Origin: Bacilli bacterium
GTDB taxonomy: Bacteria; Bacillota_I; Bacilli_A; RF39; UBA660
Assembly (NCBI GenBank): GCA_017541885.1
Contig: JAFXYF010000013.1
Location: 1 to 64,000 of the forward strand
Length of the DNA stretch: 64,000 bases
Reading direction: 5' to 3'
Below the pieces are notes generated by a model that saw nothing but the letters and a program-made list of their open reading frames with translations, was not told the DNA's origin and searched no databases. The position numbers and the translations under genes are program-made. Of the stretch, positions 51,841 through 60,431 are shown in pieces. The first letter of the stretch is position 1. Every line of letters begins with the position of its first letter.

Positions 51841-52623
51841 TTATGCTTTCTTGTATTCTTTAAATACTAAATTATTCTTTTCTCTTACAAAGATAAATTC
51901 ATATGTATCTAACTTATCTTTATAATCTTCTACTACTTGTTCAATATCTACAGTTGGGAATTGAGCCATTGGATCATTATCAACATACTTATCATTATTA
52001 TCAATTTCTACTAAAGAGTTTGTACCATTCTTCGCATCACTATAACTCTTATAAGCTTTACCATAATCACATGGACCAATATCATGACATACTGCAGTTC
52101 CATAGAATAATACTTTAGCTTTATAATGGTATTCATTAGAGATAATATCTACACTATCGAATGCCATTTTACTACCAATGAACTCTTCTCCTCCACCACC
52201 ATGTCCTGGATGTTTATCATTATAGACATATCTATCTTTTTCTTTATCGAAGTATAACATTACATTTTCTTCTTTAGAGCCGTGATCCCATGGACACATA
52301 ATATCCTCATACTCTACTTTTAGATCTTCTCCAAAATACTTTCTAAAGTTTTTAGTCATTTCTGTACCTGAAGTATCTGTGAAATATCCATAAAACTCTA
52401 CTGCTATTTTTCCATTTTCTTCAGGAGTTAAATCTTTAATTTTTAACTCTTCTTTTTCAACGTTAAAAATAGCTTCTGAGACCTTTTTAAATGTCTCCAT
52501 ATCTTGTTCTGTTACTGTAACTTTTTCAACTAATGTAGGACGTTTTTCGTCTTTTTTTAGACTACATCCTGTAGATACTAATGCGATTAATAATACTAAT
52601 CCAAATAATAATTTTTTTCTCAT
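51841..52623 (-). CDS. lipoprotein of unknown function
   Basis: A 260-residue protein with a signal peptide and lipobox STGC at about residue 20. The mature part is mixed alpha/beta. It has a Cys/His-containing middle (EDIMCPWDHGSK; HPGHGGGGEEFIG; GTAVCHDIGPCDYG) that may bind a metal or form disulfides. I do not recognise a family. It lies between the PASTA and glucosaminidase genes, so a cell-wall role is plausible by position only. Confidence 0.75.
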   Translation of the reverse strand: MRKKLLFGLVLLIALVSTGCSLKKDEKRPTLVEKVTVTEQDMETFKKVSEAIFNVEKEELKIKDLTPEENGKIAVEFYGYFTDTSGTEMTKNFRKYFGEDLKVEYEDIMCPWDHGSKEENVMLYFDKEKDRYVYNDKHPGHGGGGEEFIGSKMAFDSVDIISNEYHYKAKVLFYGTAVCHDIGPCDYGKAYKSYSDAKNGTNSLVEIDNNDKYVDNDPMAQFPTVDIEQVVEDYKDKLDTYEFIFVREKNNLVFKEYKKA

Positions 52624-52660
52624 AAAAGCCTCCTTATATTTTCATTATAATTCAGACATA

Positions 52661-52690
52661 AAAAAAAGACAAAATAATTTGTCTTTTTTT
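52661..52690 (-). terminator. terminator of the glucosaminidase gene
   Basis: A 13-bp A/T-rich stem around GAC/GTC (52661-52673 with about 52678-52690), T-run on the minus strand. Confidence 0.75.
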
Positions 52691-55600
52691 ATTCAATAGT
52701 TAATTCTAATCTATCTTGTCTATCTTTATTGTATGTAATGTGATATGTTCTACCATTAATTGTTTTTTCTTCATCTAGAATATCAAACATATCATTTAAT
52801 TCTCCATAGTCTTCTGCATTAGATGTCTTAGTATAAACTTGTAAACTATAAGTACCTTTTTCTAAGTTAGTTAAATCTAATTCTGTTTCATACCAAGCGT
52901 ATGTTTTATCTAAGTTATCTTTAGAAGTTAAAGTATATGGACCTTTCTTACAACCAACATCAATTACTGTTTGTTTATAAGTATCAGTGTTTTCTAAGAT
53001 TAGTTTTCTTGTGATTGCGAGAGGTGCACTATATATACCTCCATAGTTATATGAATAACCTTCTATGTATAATTTATTATTTTTAAATTCTACTACTTCA
53101 TAGTCATTAATCATATTACGATATGTTGGTGCTTCACTTGTTGTATATAACTCATCACGAATCATAACTTCTAGCCTTTGAGATTTTAATCTATTTAAGA
53201 CTTTGAAACTATATCCATGCTTATCATCTTCTGCTCTTCTATCAATTGTTTGATTAGCAAAGTTATCAACATATTCTTCTGAATAATACATATCACTATA
53301 AGCAATCATATAGATATCATAATCTCCATTATTAATATCTTTTAGATCTATTGTACCTTTAAACCATGAATCATTATAGTCTTTTCCATTTACTTTTCCT
53401 AATGGATATGGAACATTATCAGTCCAACGATCTACTTTTACACGATATGAATAATCTTTATTCTTTTCTCTAAACTCAATGTAATATGTTTTATCTATAT
53501 TATCTTGATTTAGAATTGTTAAATATCCACTAATTGTATAAACTTTTTTAGTTTTATCAAAGTCTAGGCTTTCTAGATAGAATTCTCCAGGCTCTTTAAT
53601 ATAAGCATCTGTTACTTCTACTGTGATAGTTTTAATAGTTTTATGTTGTTTAGAATCTTCTACTTCATATGTTACTTCATAAGTACCAATCTTACTTGTA
53701 TCAACAGTATTATTTGTAACTTTAATCTTAGAAGTTAAGTCTCCATCTTCTTTATCTGTTGCGGTAACATTTTCTAATTCTTTAAATTCACCATCAATAA
53801 TAACTTTCTTATCAGTTGCATTAATTACTGGTTCTTCATCTTTTAGAACTGTTACTTTAATTGTCTTAGTTGTCTCTAAACTAGAACTATCAGTTACTTT
53901 ATATGTTACAACATATTCTCCAGCAACATCTTTATTTACTGTATTATTTGTAATTTCTATAGAACTTGTTAAATCTCCATCTTCTGTATCATATGCAGTT
54001 ACATCTTTTAAAGGATCAAATTCTTCTCCTTCTAAGAATGATTTATCTTCTGCATTAATTACAGGAGGTTGTGCTGTAGCAGGAGTAGATGAAACATCAA
54101 TCTTAATATAAGTTGAATATTTAGCTAAAGTATATCCATAAACATTATCATTTGTAGATAGGCTTACAGGTACTTTATACCAAACTTCTCCATTTACAGT
54201 TACTGATTCTAGAATAGGAACTATTGCATAAGTATATAATCCACCAATCTTAGAATAAGCTTTATCTTCTGTATTATAGTTAACCCATGTATATTGATTA
54301 TCATCTGTATCTACTGTTACTTTACCATATGGAGTATTAGTTAATTTAATTGAATCAGCTGATACCCAATGTTTTTGATCATAGTAATAATCACTTGTGA
54401 CTAGGTATGATACTGGTATACCATTTTCTGATGCGACTGCATGTACTATTACATATCTATCTTTTAATAGAGTTTGTCCTTTAGATGAAGTTAGAGATGA
54501 ATCATAATAGTATGTAGTATTCTTTGTAGAGATACCAACTCTAGGTTTAAATTCAGTATTCTCTATATATAAGTTATATTCATAATTACTATTTTGATAA
54601 TCTGTAACAGAAGTTGGTGCAATATAACCATTCTTACCAGTATTGATCTTTTTAATATTAGATGCATTTACATATACATAACCATTCCAGTTATAATTAC
54701 CAGAATAGATTTCATTATAATTAGCATCAATATTTAAGTCACTTTGTACTTTATACCATTTTTCATTACCATTAGTTACTTCACCAACTATTAATACTGC
54801 ATCTTCTGCTTCTGGATATTCATATACCCATTTAGATGAAGTTGAAGGTCCAGCATAAGCTTGTGCTTTATTCTTTAATACACCTAATTGATAATAGTTA
54901 TAATCTTGAAGACCAAAGGCTTTATCTAAACCATAATAGTATGATGCCATTTTTTCTGACCAATAAGTATCAGATGCATATTTAACATTCATACCTACCC
55001 ATTTGTCTCCAAATTGTGGACCAAAGTATCTCCAATCTCTTGGATGAGCAAATCCATAAGTAACCCATTTAGATGCATATCCTAAAATACTACTTCCAAA
55101 TGTTGCATACCAGTTTGCTCCATTAATTGGATTAGAGTCTACTGCATTAAGACCAAATCCATTATTTTTATTAATTGCTAAATAACTTCTACCGTTACCA
55201 GTTTCATTTCTACTTAAACTTAATGATAGAACTGCATTTACTCCATATTTTTGTTGAGCATAATAGAAGAATGTTCCTGATCCATATAATCTTGATGTAC
55301 CATCACTTGCTTTATGTCCATAAACATCTTTACTATAACCCATATTGTTTCTTATATATTCATCTATATTAATACTAGAGTAAGCAGTCTTACTATGATT
55401 AGATAGATACATATAATAGTTATAGTATGGATTATCTTTATTTACTGAGTTAGCATAAGTATTATTCTTATAATCTTTCATTAACTTAGATAGATTATCA
55501 TAGAAATAATGACCATCATAACTGTAATATACTCCAGGATTTAACATTGTAGGTTTAGGTCCTATTGTATTTCCTCCAGAAGATCTATATTCATTTTGAA

Positions 55601-56171
55601 TTTTTGTTACATAACAGTGTCTAATATTTTCATCTGTTACTGTGTAGTGGCTATGAGATTTAATCCATGTGATTGGAACTATTTCATATGCTTCTCCTGG
55701 AATCCATCCAGTAAAGTTACCAATTCTTACTTTAGCAACACATTTACCTTTAGCATTACTCCATCCCATATCTAGGAATCCACCATCTACTCCACCGTAT
55801 AGTGAACCAGTATCCATATATGTATACTGACGAGATGTTAATTCTTTATTCTCATAGAAATATGTTAACTGTGTTGGATTTACACTTAGATCAAGTAATG
55901 CCATGTTTGCATCAATGATCTTAGTTTGTCCATTTACTTTAGTCATCATTGCAAGATCTGCAGCACCATTTGTCTTCATCATATTTTGAGCTTCTCCAAA
56001 GCTTTCAAAACATCCTACTGGATCAATTACTCCATCAGAGTGGAATCCAGCAACTTCATAAGTACCGCATAATCCTTTATTCTTATAATTATTTACGTCA
56101 AAGGCATATACATTTTTATATGTAAATAAACATGTAAAAAGCACTGTTAACAATAACAATTTCTTTTTCAT
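52689..56171 (-). CDS. secreted multi-domain N-acetylglucosaminidase
   Basis: An 1160-residue peptidoglycan hydrolase. The signal peptide ends near VYAF (about residue 24). An N-terminal module (about 25-200) resembles a surface-layer/SPOR-like unit (CFESFGEAQNMMK). The GH73-type glucosaminidase domain lies at about 290-430: SLSLSRNETGNGRSYLAINK with the catalytic Glu, and NNGFGLNAVDSNP. SH3-like repeats follow (AYAGPSTSSKWVYEYP; VHAVASENG). Two Ig-like DUF5011 domains lie near 710-870 (each with EDGDLTS and a terminal YxVxD strand). A C-terminal beta-rich region of about 290 residues has unknown function. It cleaves GlcNAc-MurNAc bonds. The ATG at 56171 follows GGAGGTG. Confidence 0.9.
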   Translation of the reverse strand: MKKKLLLLTVLFTCLFTYKNVYAFDVNNYKNKGLCGTYEVAGFHSDGVIDPVGCFESFGEAQNMMKTNGAADLAMMTKVNGQTKIIDANMALLDLSVNPTQLTYFYENKELTSRQYTYMDTGSLYGGVDGGFLDMGWSNAKGKCVAKVRIGNFTGWIPGEAYEIVPITWIKSHSHYTVTDENIRHCYVTKIQNEYRSSGGNTIGPKPTMLNPGVYYSYDGHYFYDNLSKLMKDYKNNTYANSVNKDNPYYNYYMYLSNHSKTAYSSINIDEYIRNNMGYSKDVYGHKASDGTSRLYGSGTFFYYAQQKYGVNAVLSLSLSRNETGNGRSYLAINKNNGFGLNAVDSNPINGANWYATFGSSILGYASKWVTYGFAHPRDWRYFGPQFGDKWVGMNVKYASDTYWSEKMASYYYGLDKAFGLQDYNYYQLGVLKNKAQAYAGPSTSSKWVYEYPEAEDAVLIVGEVTNGNEKWYKVQSDLNIDANYNEIYSGNYNWNGYVYVNASNIKKINTGKNGYIAPTSVTDYQNSNYEYNLYIENTEFKPRVGISTKNTTYYYDSSLTSSKGQTLLKDRYVIVHAVASENGIPVSYLVTSDYYYDQKHWVSADSIKLTNTPYGKVTVDTDDNQYTWVNYNTEDKAYSKIGGLYTYAIVPILESVTVNGEVWYKVPVSLSTNDNVYGYTLAKYSTYIKIDVSSTPATAQPPVINAEDKSFLEGEEFDPLKDVTAYDTEDGDLTSSIEITNNTVNKDVAGEYVVTYKVTDSSSLETTKTIKVTVLKDEEPVINATDKKVIIDGEFKELENVTATDKEDGDLTSKIKVTNNTVDTSKIGTYEVTYEVEDSKQHKTIKTITVEVTDAYIKEPGEFYLESLDFDKTKKVYTISGYLTILNQDNIDKTYYIEFREKNKDYSYRVKVDRWTDNVPYPLGKVNGKDYNDSWFKGTIDLKDINNGDYDIYMIAYSDMYYSEEYVDNFANQTIDRRAEDDKHGYSFKVLNRLKSQRLEVMIRDELYTTSEAPTYRNMINDYEVVEFKNNKLYIEGYSYNYGGIYSAPLAITRKLILENTDTYKQTVIDVGCKKGPYTLTSKDNLDKTYAWYETELDLTNLEKGTYSLQVYTKTSNAEDYGELNDMFDILDEEKTINGRTYHITYNKDRQDRLELTIE

Positions 56172-56319
56172 TGTATACACCTCCATATTACTATATATTT
56201 ATTATATCAATAAAGGGTTTGTAAAGGAAGAAATTCAAAGGAATTATTTTTGTTTTACGTATATTTTACAAGTTATTCATTCATATTGATTTTAAATTGG
56301 AAAGATATCGGCCCTTTTC

Positions 56320-56348
56320 TTGAAAAAACATTGATTTTTCGATATAAT
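56320..56348 (+). promoter_or_regulatory. promoter of the LytR-CpsA-Psr gene
   Basis: TTGAAA and perfect TATAAT with 17-base spacing. The start would be near 56355, and the leader is about 27 bases. Confidence 0.85.
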
Positions 56349-56381
56349 CTTATAGTAAGCTATTATGTTTGGAGGACGATT

Positions 56382-58319
56382 ATGGGCAAAATTCTAAATA
56401 AATTTTTAATACTATTTTTAATTATCGCTCTTATTACGAGTGGTATTGCTATATATGGAATATTCTTATTTGGTGGAATTGAATCTTTAATTAGATATAT
56501 AGTTATGGGTTTAATTGCATTATACGATTTAAGATTAATACTTAAAGTTAGAAAGATTGTTAAAGGTAAGACTAAGAAGAAACCTCATAAAGTTTTATGG
56601 TTAATATGGTTAATACTTTATGCAGTTATTTGTTTCGCTGTTGGTTATGCACTTAACTTTGTATATACTAGATTAAGTAATGTTAATAAGAGTGATGTTA
56701 CTTATACATCTTATTTAGTAGTACTTGCATCTAACCCTACTAATGATATTAAGGATGCAAAGAATTTAACTATTGGATTACTTAATGATGAAAAGAATCC
56801 TGATGGATATATAATTCCACAAGAGATGATTAAAAAATATAAATTACAAGATAATAATGAAATTAAAGATTATGAAGATTATACTTCTATGCTTGCTGAT
56901 TTATATGCTAAGGAATTAAATGCTATGTTTGTTCCTTCTGGATATGTATCAATGTTTAGTAATATTACAGGATATGAAAATATTGAAACTGATACTAAAA
57001 TAATTGGTAAAGCTAGTAAGACTATGAAGAAAGCTAATGTATCTAAAGTAGAAACTGCTTCTTCTGGTAAGAGTGTAACTGAACCTTTCACAATACTTTT
57101 AATGGGAATTGATTCTACTGATGAAGTATTAGAGAAGAATGCTATTGCTAATGGTGATACATTAATTCTTATTACATTTAATCCTAAGACATTAAATGCT
57201 ACTATGTTATCTGTTCCTAGAGATTCTTATGTACCTATTGCTTGCTGGGGAGGACATCCTGAAAATAAAATAACTCATGCAGCTGCTTATGGTAATGACT
57301 GTATGATTAATACTATTGAAGATTACTTTGACGTTAATATTGATTATTATGCAAAGATTAATTTCAAAGGACTTGTAAAACTTGTTAATGCTGTTGGTGG
57401 AGTTGAAGTTGATGTTCCTAAGACACTTTGTACTGATGACTCATCAAGAGGCGGAAATGTATGTATTAAAGCTGGTAGACAAGTATTAAATGGTGAACAA
57501 GCTTTAGTATTTGCTAGAAATAGAAAACAACTTGAAGATGGAGACTTTGGAAGAGCAAGACATCAACAAGAAATTATAATGGCACTTGTTAATAAAATGA
57601 AAGAAGTTAAAGATGTTAAAACATTTATGAATATCTTAGATACTATTTCAAATAGTATGGATACTAACTTAACTACAAAACAAATCTTATCATTCTATAA
57701 TGTAGGAAAAGATATTATAAAGAAGAGTTTAAGTAGTGATGATGCAGATCTTGTAAATATTCAACAATTATATTTATCAGGTTCTGGTCAAATGATTTAT
57801 GATGAAAGAGCTAGAATGGTTTTATGGGATTATATACCAAATACTGCTAGTCGTGATGAAATTATAAAAGCAATGAAAGTTAACTTAGAAGAAATTGGAC
57901 ATACTGATATTAAAGAGTTCCATTTCTCAATTAATAAGCCTTATACAAAAGCTGTAATTGGTGAGAATCCTGGAAGAGCAACAAAGACTTATGTATTACT
58001 TCCAGACTTCACAGGAGATACAGAAGAGACTGCTACTAGAACTTGTAGTCAATATAATATTAAATGTGTATTTAAAGGCGAAGGTGGAACTGTTACAGAA
58101 CAGAGTGAACCATTCCGTAAAAGAGTTGATTTAATGAAAGGTGACTTAGTACTTACCCTTTCAGGAAATAAAGCAAAAGATAAAGAAAAAGATGATGATG
58201 AAGATGATGGAGAAGATGATGGTGAAGGCGATAAGCCAACAGGTGGAGAAGTAGATCCAAAACCTTCTACTCCAGATGAACCTACTCCTGATCCTGAATC
58301 AAATGAAGGTAATGATTAA
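56382..58319 (+). CDS. LytR-CpsA-Psr family glycopolymer transferase
   Basis: A 645-residue protein. Three membrane segments lie in the first 100 residues (about 7-30, 33-52, 70-95). An accessory domain (about 105-215) precedes the LCP domain (about 225-425): FTILLMGIDS, MLSVPRDSYVPI with the catalytic Arg, YYAKINFKGLVKLVNAVGGV, ALVFARNRKQLEDGDFGRARHQQ. A C-terminal PASTA-like unit (TYVLLPDFTGDT...) and an Asp/Glu/Pro-rich tail close the protein. It attaches wall glycopolymer from the polyprenyl-pyrophosphate carrier to peptidoglycan. Start ATG 56382 has GGAGG at 6 bases, and the promoter lies just upstream, which rules out the earlier frame start. Confidence 0.93.
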   Translation: MGKILNKFLILFLIIALITSGIAIYGIFLFGGIESLIRYIVMGLIALYDLRLILKVRKIVKGKTKKKPHKVLWLIWLILYAVICFAVGYALNFVYTRLSNVNKSDVTYTSYLVVLASNPTNDIKDAKNLTIGLLNDEKNPDGYIIPQEMIKKYKLQDNNEIKDYEDYTSMLADLYAKELNAMFVPSGYVSMFSNITGYENIETDTKIIGKASKTMKKANVSKVETASSGKSVTEPFTILLMGIDSTDEVLEKNAIANGDTLILITFNPKTLNATMLSVPRDSYVPIACWGGHPENKITHAAAYGNDCMINTIEDYFDVNIDYYAKINFKGLVKLVNAVGGVEVDVPKTLCTDDSSRGGNVCIKAGRQVLNGEQALVFARNRKQLEDGDFGRARHQQEIIMALVNKMKEVKDVKTFMNILDTISNSMDTNLTTKQILSFYNVGKDIIKKSLSSDDADLVNIQQLYLSGSGQMIYDERARMVLWDYIPNTASRDEIIKAMKVNLEEIGHTDIKEFHFSINKPYTKAVIGENPGRATKTYVLLPDFTGDTEETATRTCSQYNIKCVFKGEGGTVTEQSEPFRKRVDLMKGDLVLTLSGNKAKDKEKDDDEDDGEDDGEGDKPTGGEVDPKPSTPDEPTPDPESNEGND

Positions 58320-58322
58320 AAT

Positions 58323-58350
58323 AAAAAGAATGCTTTAAGCATTCTTTTTT
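58323..58350 (+). terminator. terminator of the LCP gene
   Basis: A stem of about 12 bp around GAATGCTT/AAGCATTC with a following T-run. Confidence 0.85.
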
Positions 58351-58399
58351 ATATTGAAACAATACTAAAATGTAGATGTAATATTACTTATTACCGTTT

Positions 58400-59425
58400 T
58401 TAATCATCAAAGCAAAATGATAATCCGTTAGCATGAACAACACAATACCAACCACCATCGTTTATTCCTTTAATCGTAACAGCTCCTTTAGGAGAAATGT
58501 TTGCTGTTAAATTATTATTTGAGCATGTATAAGCTGCAGAAGAATAATAATTAGAATTTGAACAGTTATTTTCTCCAAAAGCTCTTTTTAAAACTTCTTT
58601 ATTGCTTTCAAAATAGATACTGTCCTCATCATAAATGTTCTCTTCTATTAATGTAGCTCCTTCTCCTTTTATATAATATACTTCATTATTAATTATAAAT
58701 CCAACATATTTTCCTTCGGCAATGTTATTATTATTCATTTCAAGCATTAAGAAAAAGCTATGTCCAAAATCATCTACTATTTCCTCATATGATTCAAAAT
58801 ATGGAATTTCATTTGCATGTACCGGCTCTAGTGTACTATCGGCATAGACACCATGATTTGTGAATATAACTCTTGTTGCATTAAATGCTTCTTCATTTGC
58901 TTGAATGTATGTTACTCCGAATGATAATGATATGCTTTGGCTAGTGGATGGTAAATCACTAGGGTTTATATTATTCGAGTATTCTATTCTTACCTTGTAA
59001 ACCTCTGTAGAATTTGATCTTAAATAGTTCTTTTGGGATATTTCTGCTCCACTTGAGTAAGTAATAGTATATTTAAGATAGTTAGGAATTGTAGATGTCT
59101 TAGTTATATTATCGATCATAGCATCTATTGTACCAGCATTTACTGCATCTACTGTGAATTCATAAAATTCTCCAGGTTCTTTTAATCTTACATGAAATGA
59201 TACTGTAGTTTTATTTGTATCTATAGTTGGAGTTTGTGTTACTTGTTCTCCTGTTACTGAACCAGATGTTACTTGAACATTATTCCAGTACACATTCCAA
59301 GTATTTGAATCTATATCTGTTGTTCCATTTATTGATAGAGTTGTTGAAAGATAAGCATAACCTATTCCTAAAAATAATACTAATAGTATTATTCCTAGTG
59401 TATACGTTTTTCTTTTGTTTCTCAT
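58400..59425 (-). CDS. secreted protein with TasA/SipW-like N-terminus and Cys-rich C-terminus
   Basis: A 341-residue protein. The signal/anchor region is LGIILLVLFLGIGYAYLSTT. It is followed directly by LSINGTTDIDSNTWNVYW and a beta-rich domain (about 25-170). That start resembles camelysin/TasA-like or related small surface proteins of Firmicutes. The C-terminal half (170-341) is different, ending with a cluster of five cysteines (NCSNSNYYSS, YTCSNN, GGWYCVVHANGLSFCF), perhaps a disulfide-bonded adhesive or pilin-like tip. No sortase motif is present. Function unknown. It has no clear terminator downstream. Confidence 0.65.
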   Translation of the reverse strand: MRNKRKTYTLGIILLVLFLGIGYAYLSTTLSINGTTDIDSNTWNVYWNNVQVTSGSVTGEQVTQTPTIDTNKTTVSFHVRLKEPGEFYEFTVDAVNAGTIDAMIDNITKTSTIPNYLKYTITYSSGAEISQKNYLRSNSTEVYKVRIEYSNNINPSDLPSTSQSISLSFGVTYIQANEEAFNATRVIFTNHGVYADSTLEPVHANEIPYFESYEEIVDDFGHSFFLMLEMNNNNIAEGKYVGFIINNEVYYIKGEGATLIEENIYDEDSIYFESNKEVLKRAFGENNCSNSNYYSSAAYTCSNNNLTANISPKGAVTIKGINDGGWYCVVHANGLSFCFDD

Positions 59426-59510
59426 ATAATCACCTACTATATATTGATTATATCATAAGAATAATAATAATTCTATTAGATATATAGTCTCAATTTACAA
59501 ATTTGATTGT

Positions 59511-59539
59511 TTTACAAGTACATTGCTATATGCTAGGAT
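59511..59539 (+). promoter_or_regulatory. promoter of the small hydrophobic peptide
   Basis: TTTACA, 17-base spacing, TAGGAT, with a TGC extension before the -10. The start would be at 59546, the first base of GACATTTGG. Confidence 0.6.
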
Positions 59540-59612
59540 ACCAAAGACATTTGGTGTATCATTGCTTCTCTCAGGGGGTTCTTTCGAGGATTCTTTAGAG
59601 GAGGTGATACTT

Positions 59613-59690
59613 ATGAGAAATAAAGAAATTTATTTTTTTATAATTATTGTTTTACTATTTATTGTAATCTTCGGATTATTATATAGATAA
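59613..59690 (+). CDS. 25-residue hydrophobic peptide, candidate type I toxin
   Basis: A 25-residue peptide: basic start MRNKEIYF, one membrane-spanning stretch rich in Ile, Leu, Val and Phe, and ending GLLYR. The ribosome site is the longest in the window, AGGAGGTGAT, 3 bases before the ATG. That pattern is known from small holin-like and TxpA/BsrG-type toxins of Firmicutes. No sequence identity to a named toxin is claimed. The gene sits in a 376-base gap that otherwise contains only its promoter, hairpins and a minus-strand terminator. Confidence 0.6.
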   Translation: MRNKEIYFFIIIVLLFIVIFGLLYR

Positions 59691-59753
59691 TAAAAAGCAC
59701 TCTAGTCAGATGACTAGAGTGTTCCCACAAAGCACTTGGTATTCCCAAATGTC
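59690..59753 (-). ncRNA. candidate antisense RNA (antitoxin) overlapping the toxin 3' end
   Basis: A transcript of about 64 bases is predicted from the minus-strand promoter at 59760-59788 to the terminator at 59692-59721. It would be fully complementary to the region just after the peptide's stop codon. Confidence 0.4.
59692..59721 (-). terminator. minus-strand terminator opposite the peptide gene
   Basis: A perfect 11-bp stem (59698-59708 with 59711-59721) followed on the minus strand by CTTTTTATT. The plus-strand side has no T-run. The neighbouring 59802 gene already has its own terminator, so this one implies another minus-strand transcript or a backup. Confidence 0.75.
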
Positions 59754-59759
59754 ATTTTA

Positions 59760-59788
59760 AATTTATCATATTACTATTATTTTTGCAA
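59760..59788 (-). promoter_or_regulatory. weak minus-strand promoter of the antisense RNA
   Basis: TTGCAA and TAAATT with 17-base spacing, four of six matches each. The start would be at 59753. Confidence 0.35.
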
Positions 59789-59814
59789 TAAAAAAGAACT
59801 ACTATTGTAGTTCT
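59788..59814 (-). terminator. terminator of the ltaS operon
   Basis: A perfect 8-bp stem (59795-59802 with 59807-59814), T-run on the minus strand, overlapping the stop codon of the last gene. Confidence 0.82.
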
Positions 59815-60431
59815 ACTAAACTTAGTTTTTTACCATCATGGATAAACTTTAATGTTGCAGTTTTTTGATATGTTGAGAAGTCTGTATCAGTATAATCCCA
59901 AGATACTTTTACTGAATATGCTTTCTCATCTGTTTTTTCTCCATAAGCAAATGGTGCTTGAGTACATTCTTTAATCTCAATATCTTTTACTATTGGTAAC
60001 TTTTGAGTACGATTACCATAGATATTACTTTCTACATATTTATAGAATGTATTTTGAGCATTTTGTAAGAAGTTTTCTAATATACCATTATATACAAAAT
60101 CTACTCCACCAATATCAGTTTTAGCATCTTTATCATTTAATGAATAGAAGTCATAGATAAACATTTCTGAGATCTTTTTAACATAAGCTTCTTCATCTAC
60201 TTCATCTTCTTTTAAGATATCTTCTAGTTCTTTAAACATATCTTTATATGCTTTTGGTTTATTTTCTTTTAACTTATAACCATAGTCATCAATCTTACTA
60301 ACTATTTTTGTTTCTTTTACCTCTTTTTGTTCTGGAGAGAAACTCTTATAAACAAAGAAGGCAAGTACTAATAGTAATAGTACTATCACAACTCCTATAA
60401 TTATTTTTTTGATTTTCTTTTTCATTTTCAT
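59802..60431 (-). CDS. hypothetical membrane-anchored protein, partner of LtaS
   Basis: A 209-residue protein: a basic start, one membrane span (about 11-29), then an external domain of about 175 residues with helix-rich first half and beta-rich end (AYSVKVSWDYT; TATLKFIHDGKKLSLVEL), similar to a NTF2-like layout. I do not recognise a family. It overlaps the ltaS-like gene by 4 bases (ATGA), so the two are made together; it may regulate or assist LTA synthesis. Confidence 0.72.
   Translation of the reverse strand: MKMKKKIKKIIIGVVIVLLLLVLAFFVYKSFSPEQKEVKETKIVSKIDDYGYKLKENKPKAYKDMFKELEDILKEDEVDEEAYVKKISEMFIYDFYSLNDKDAKTDIGGVDFVYNGILENFLQNAQNTFYKYVESNIYGNRTQKLPIVKDIEIKECTQAPFAYGEKTDEKAYSVKVSWDYTDTDFSTYQKTATLKFIHDGKKLSLVELQ

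Larger units (their letters stand above)
59546..59753. repeat. inverted repeat GACATTTGG bounding the peptide locus
   Basis: The 9-mer at 59546-59554 returns as its perfect inverse at 59745-59753. Each copy begins 7 bases after a predicted -10 box, one on each strand, so both convergent transcripts would begin with the same nine bases. Confidence 0.6.

Noticed and set aside
56250-56381. 44-residue extension of the LCP protein
   Set aside because: A consensus promoter (56320-56348) lies inside it, and GGAGG precedes the ATG at 56382.
59426-59801. A miniature transposable element bounded by GACATTTGG
   Set aside because: The repeats are only 9 bases, no target duplication is visible, and their position relative to promoter boxes fits transcription starts better. 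It remains an alternative.
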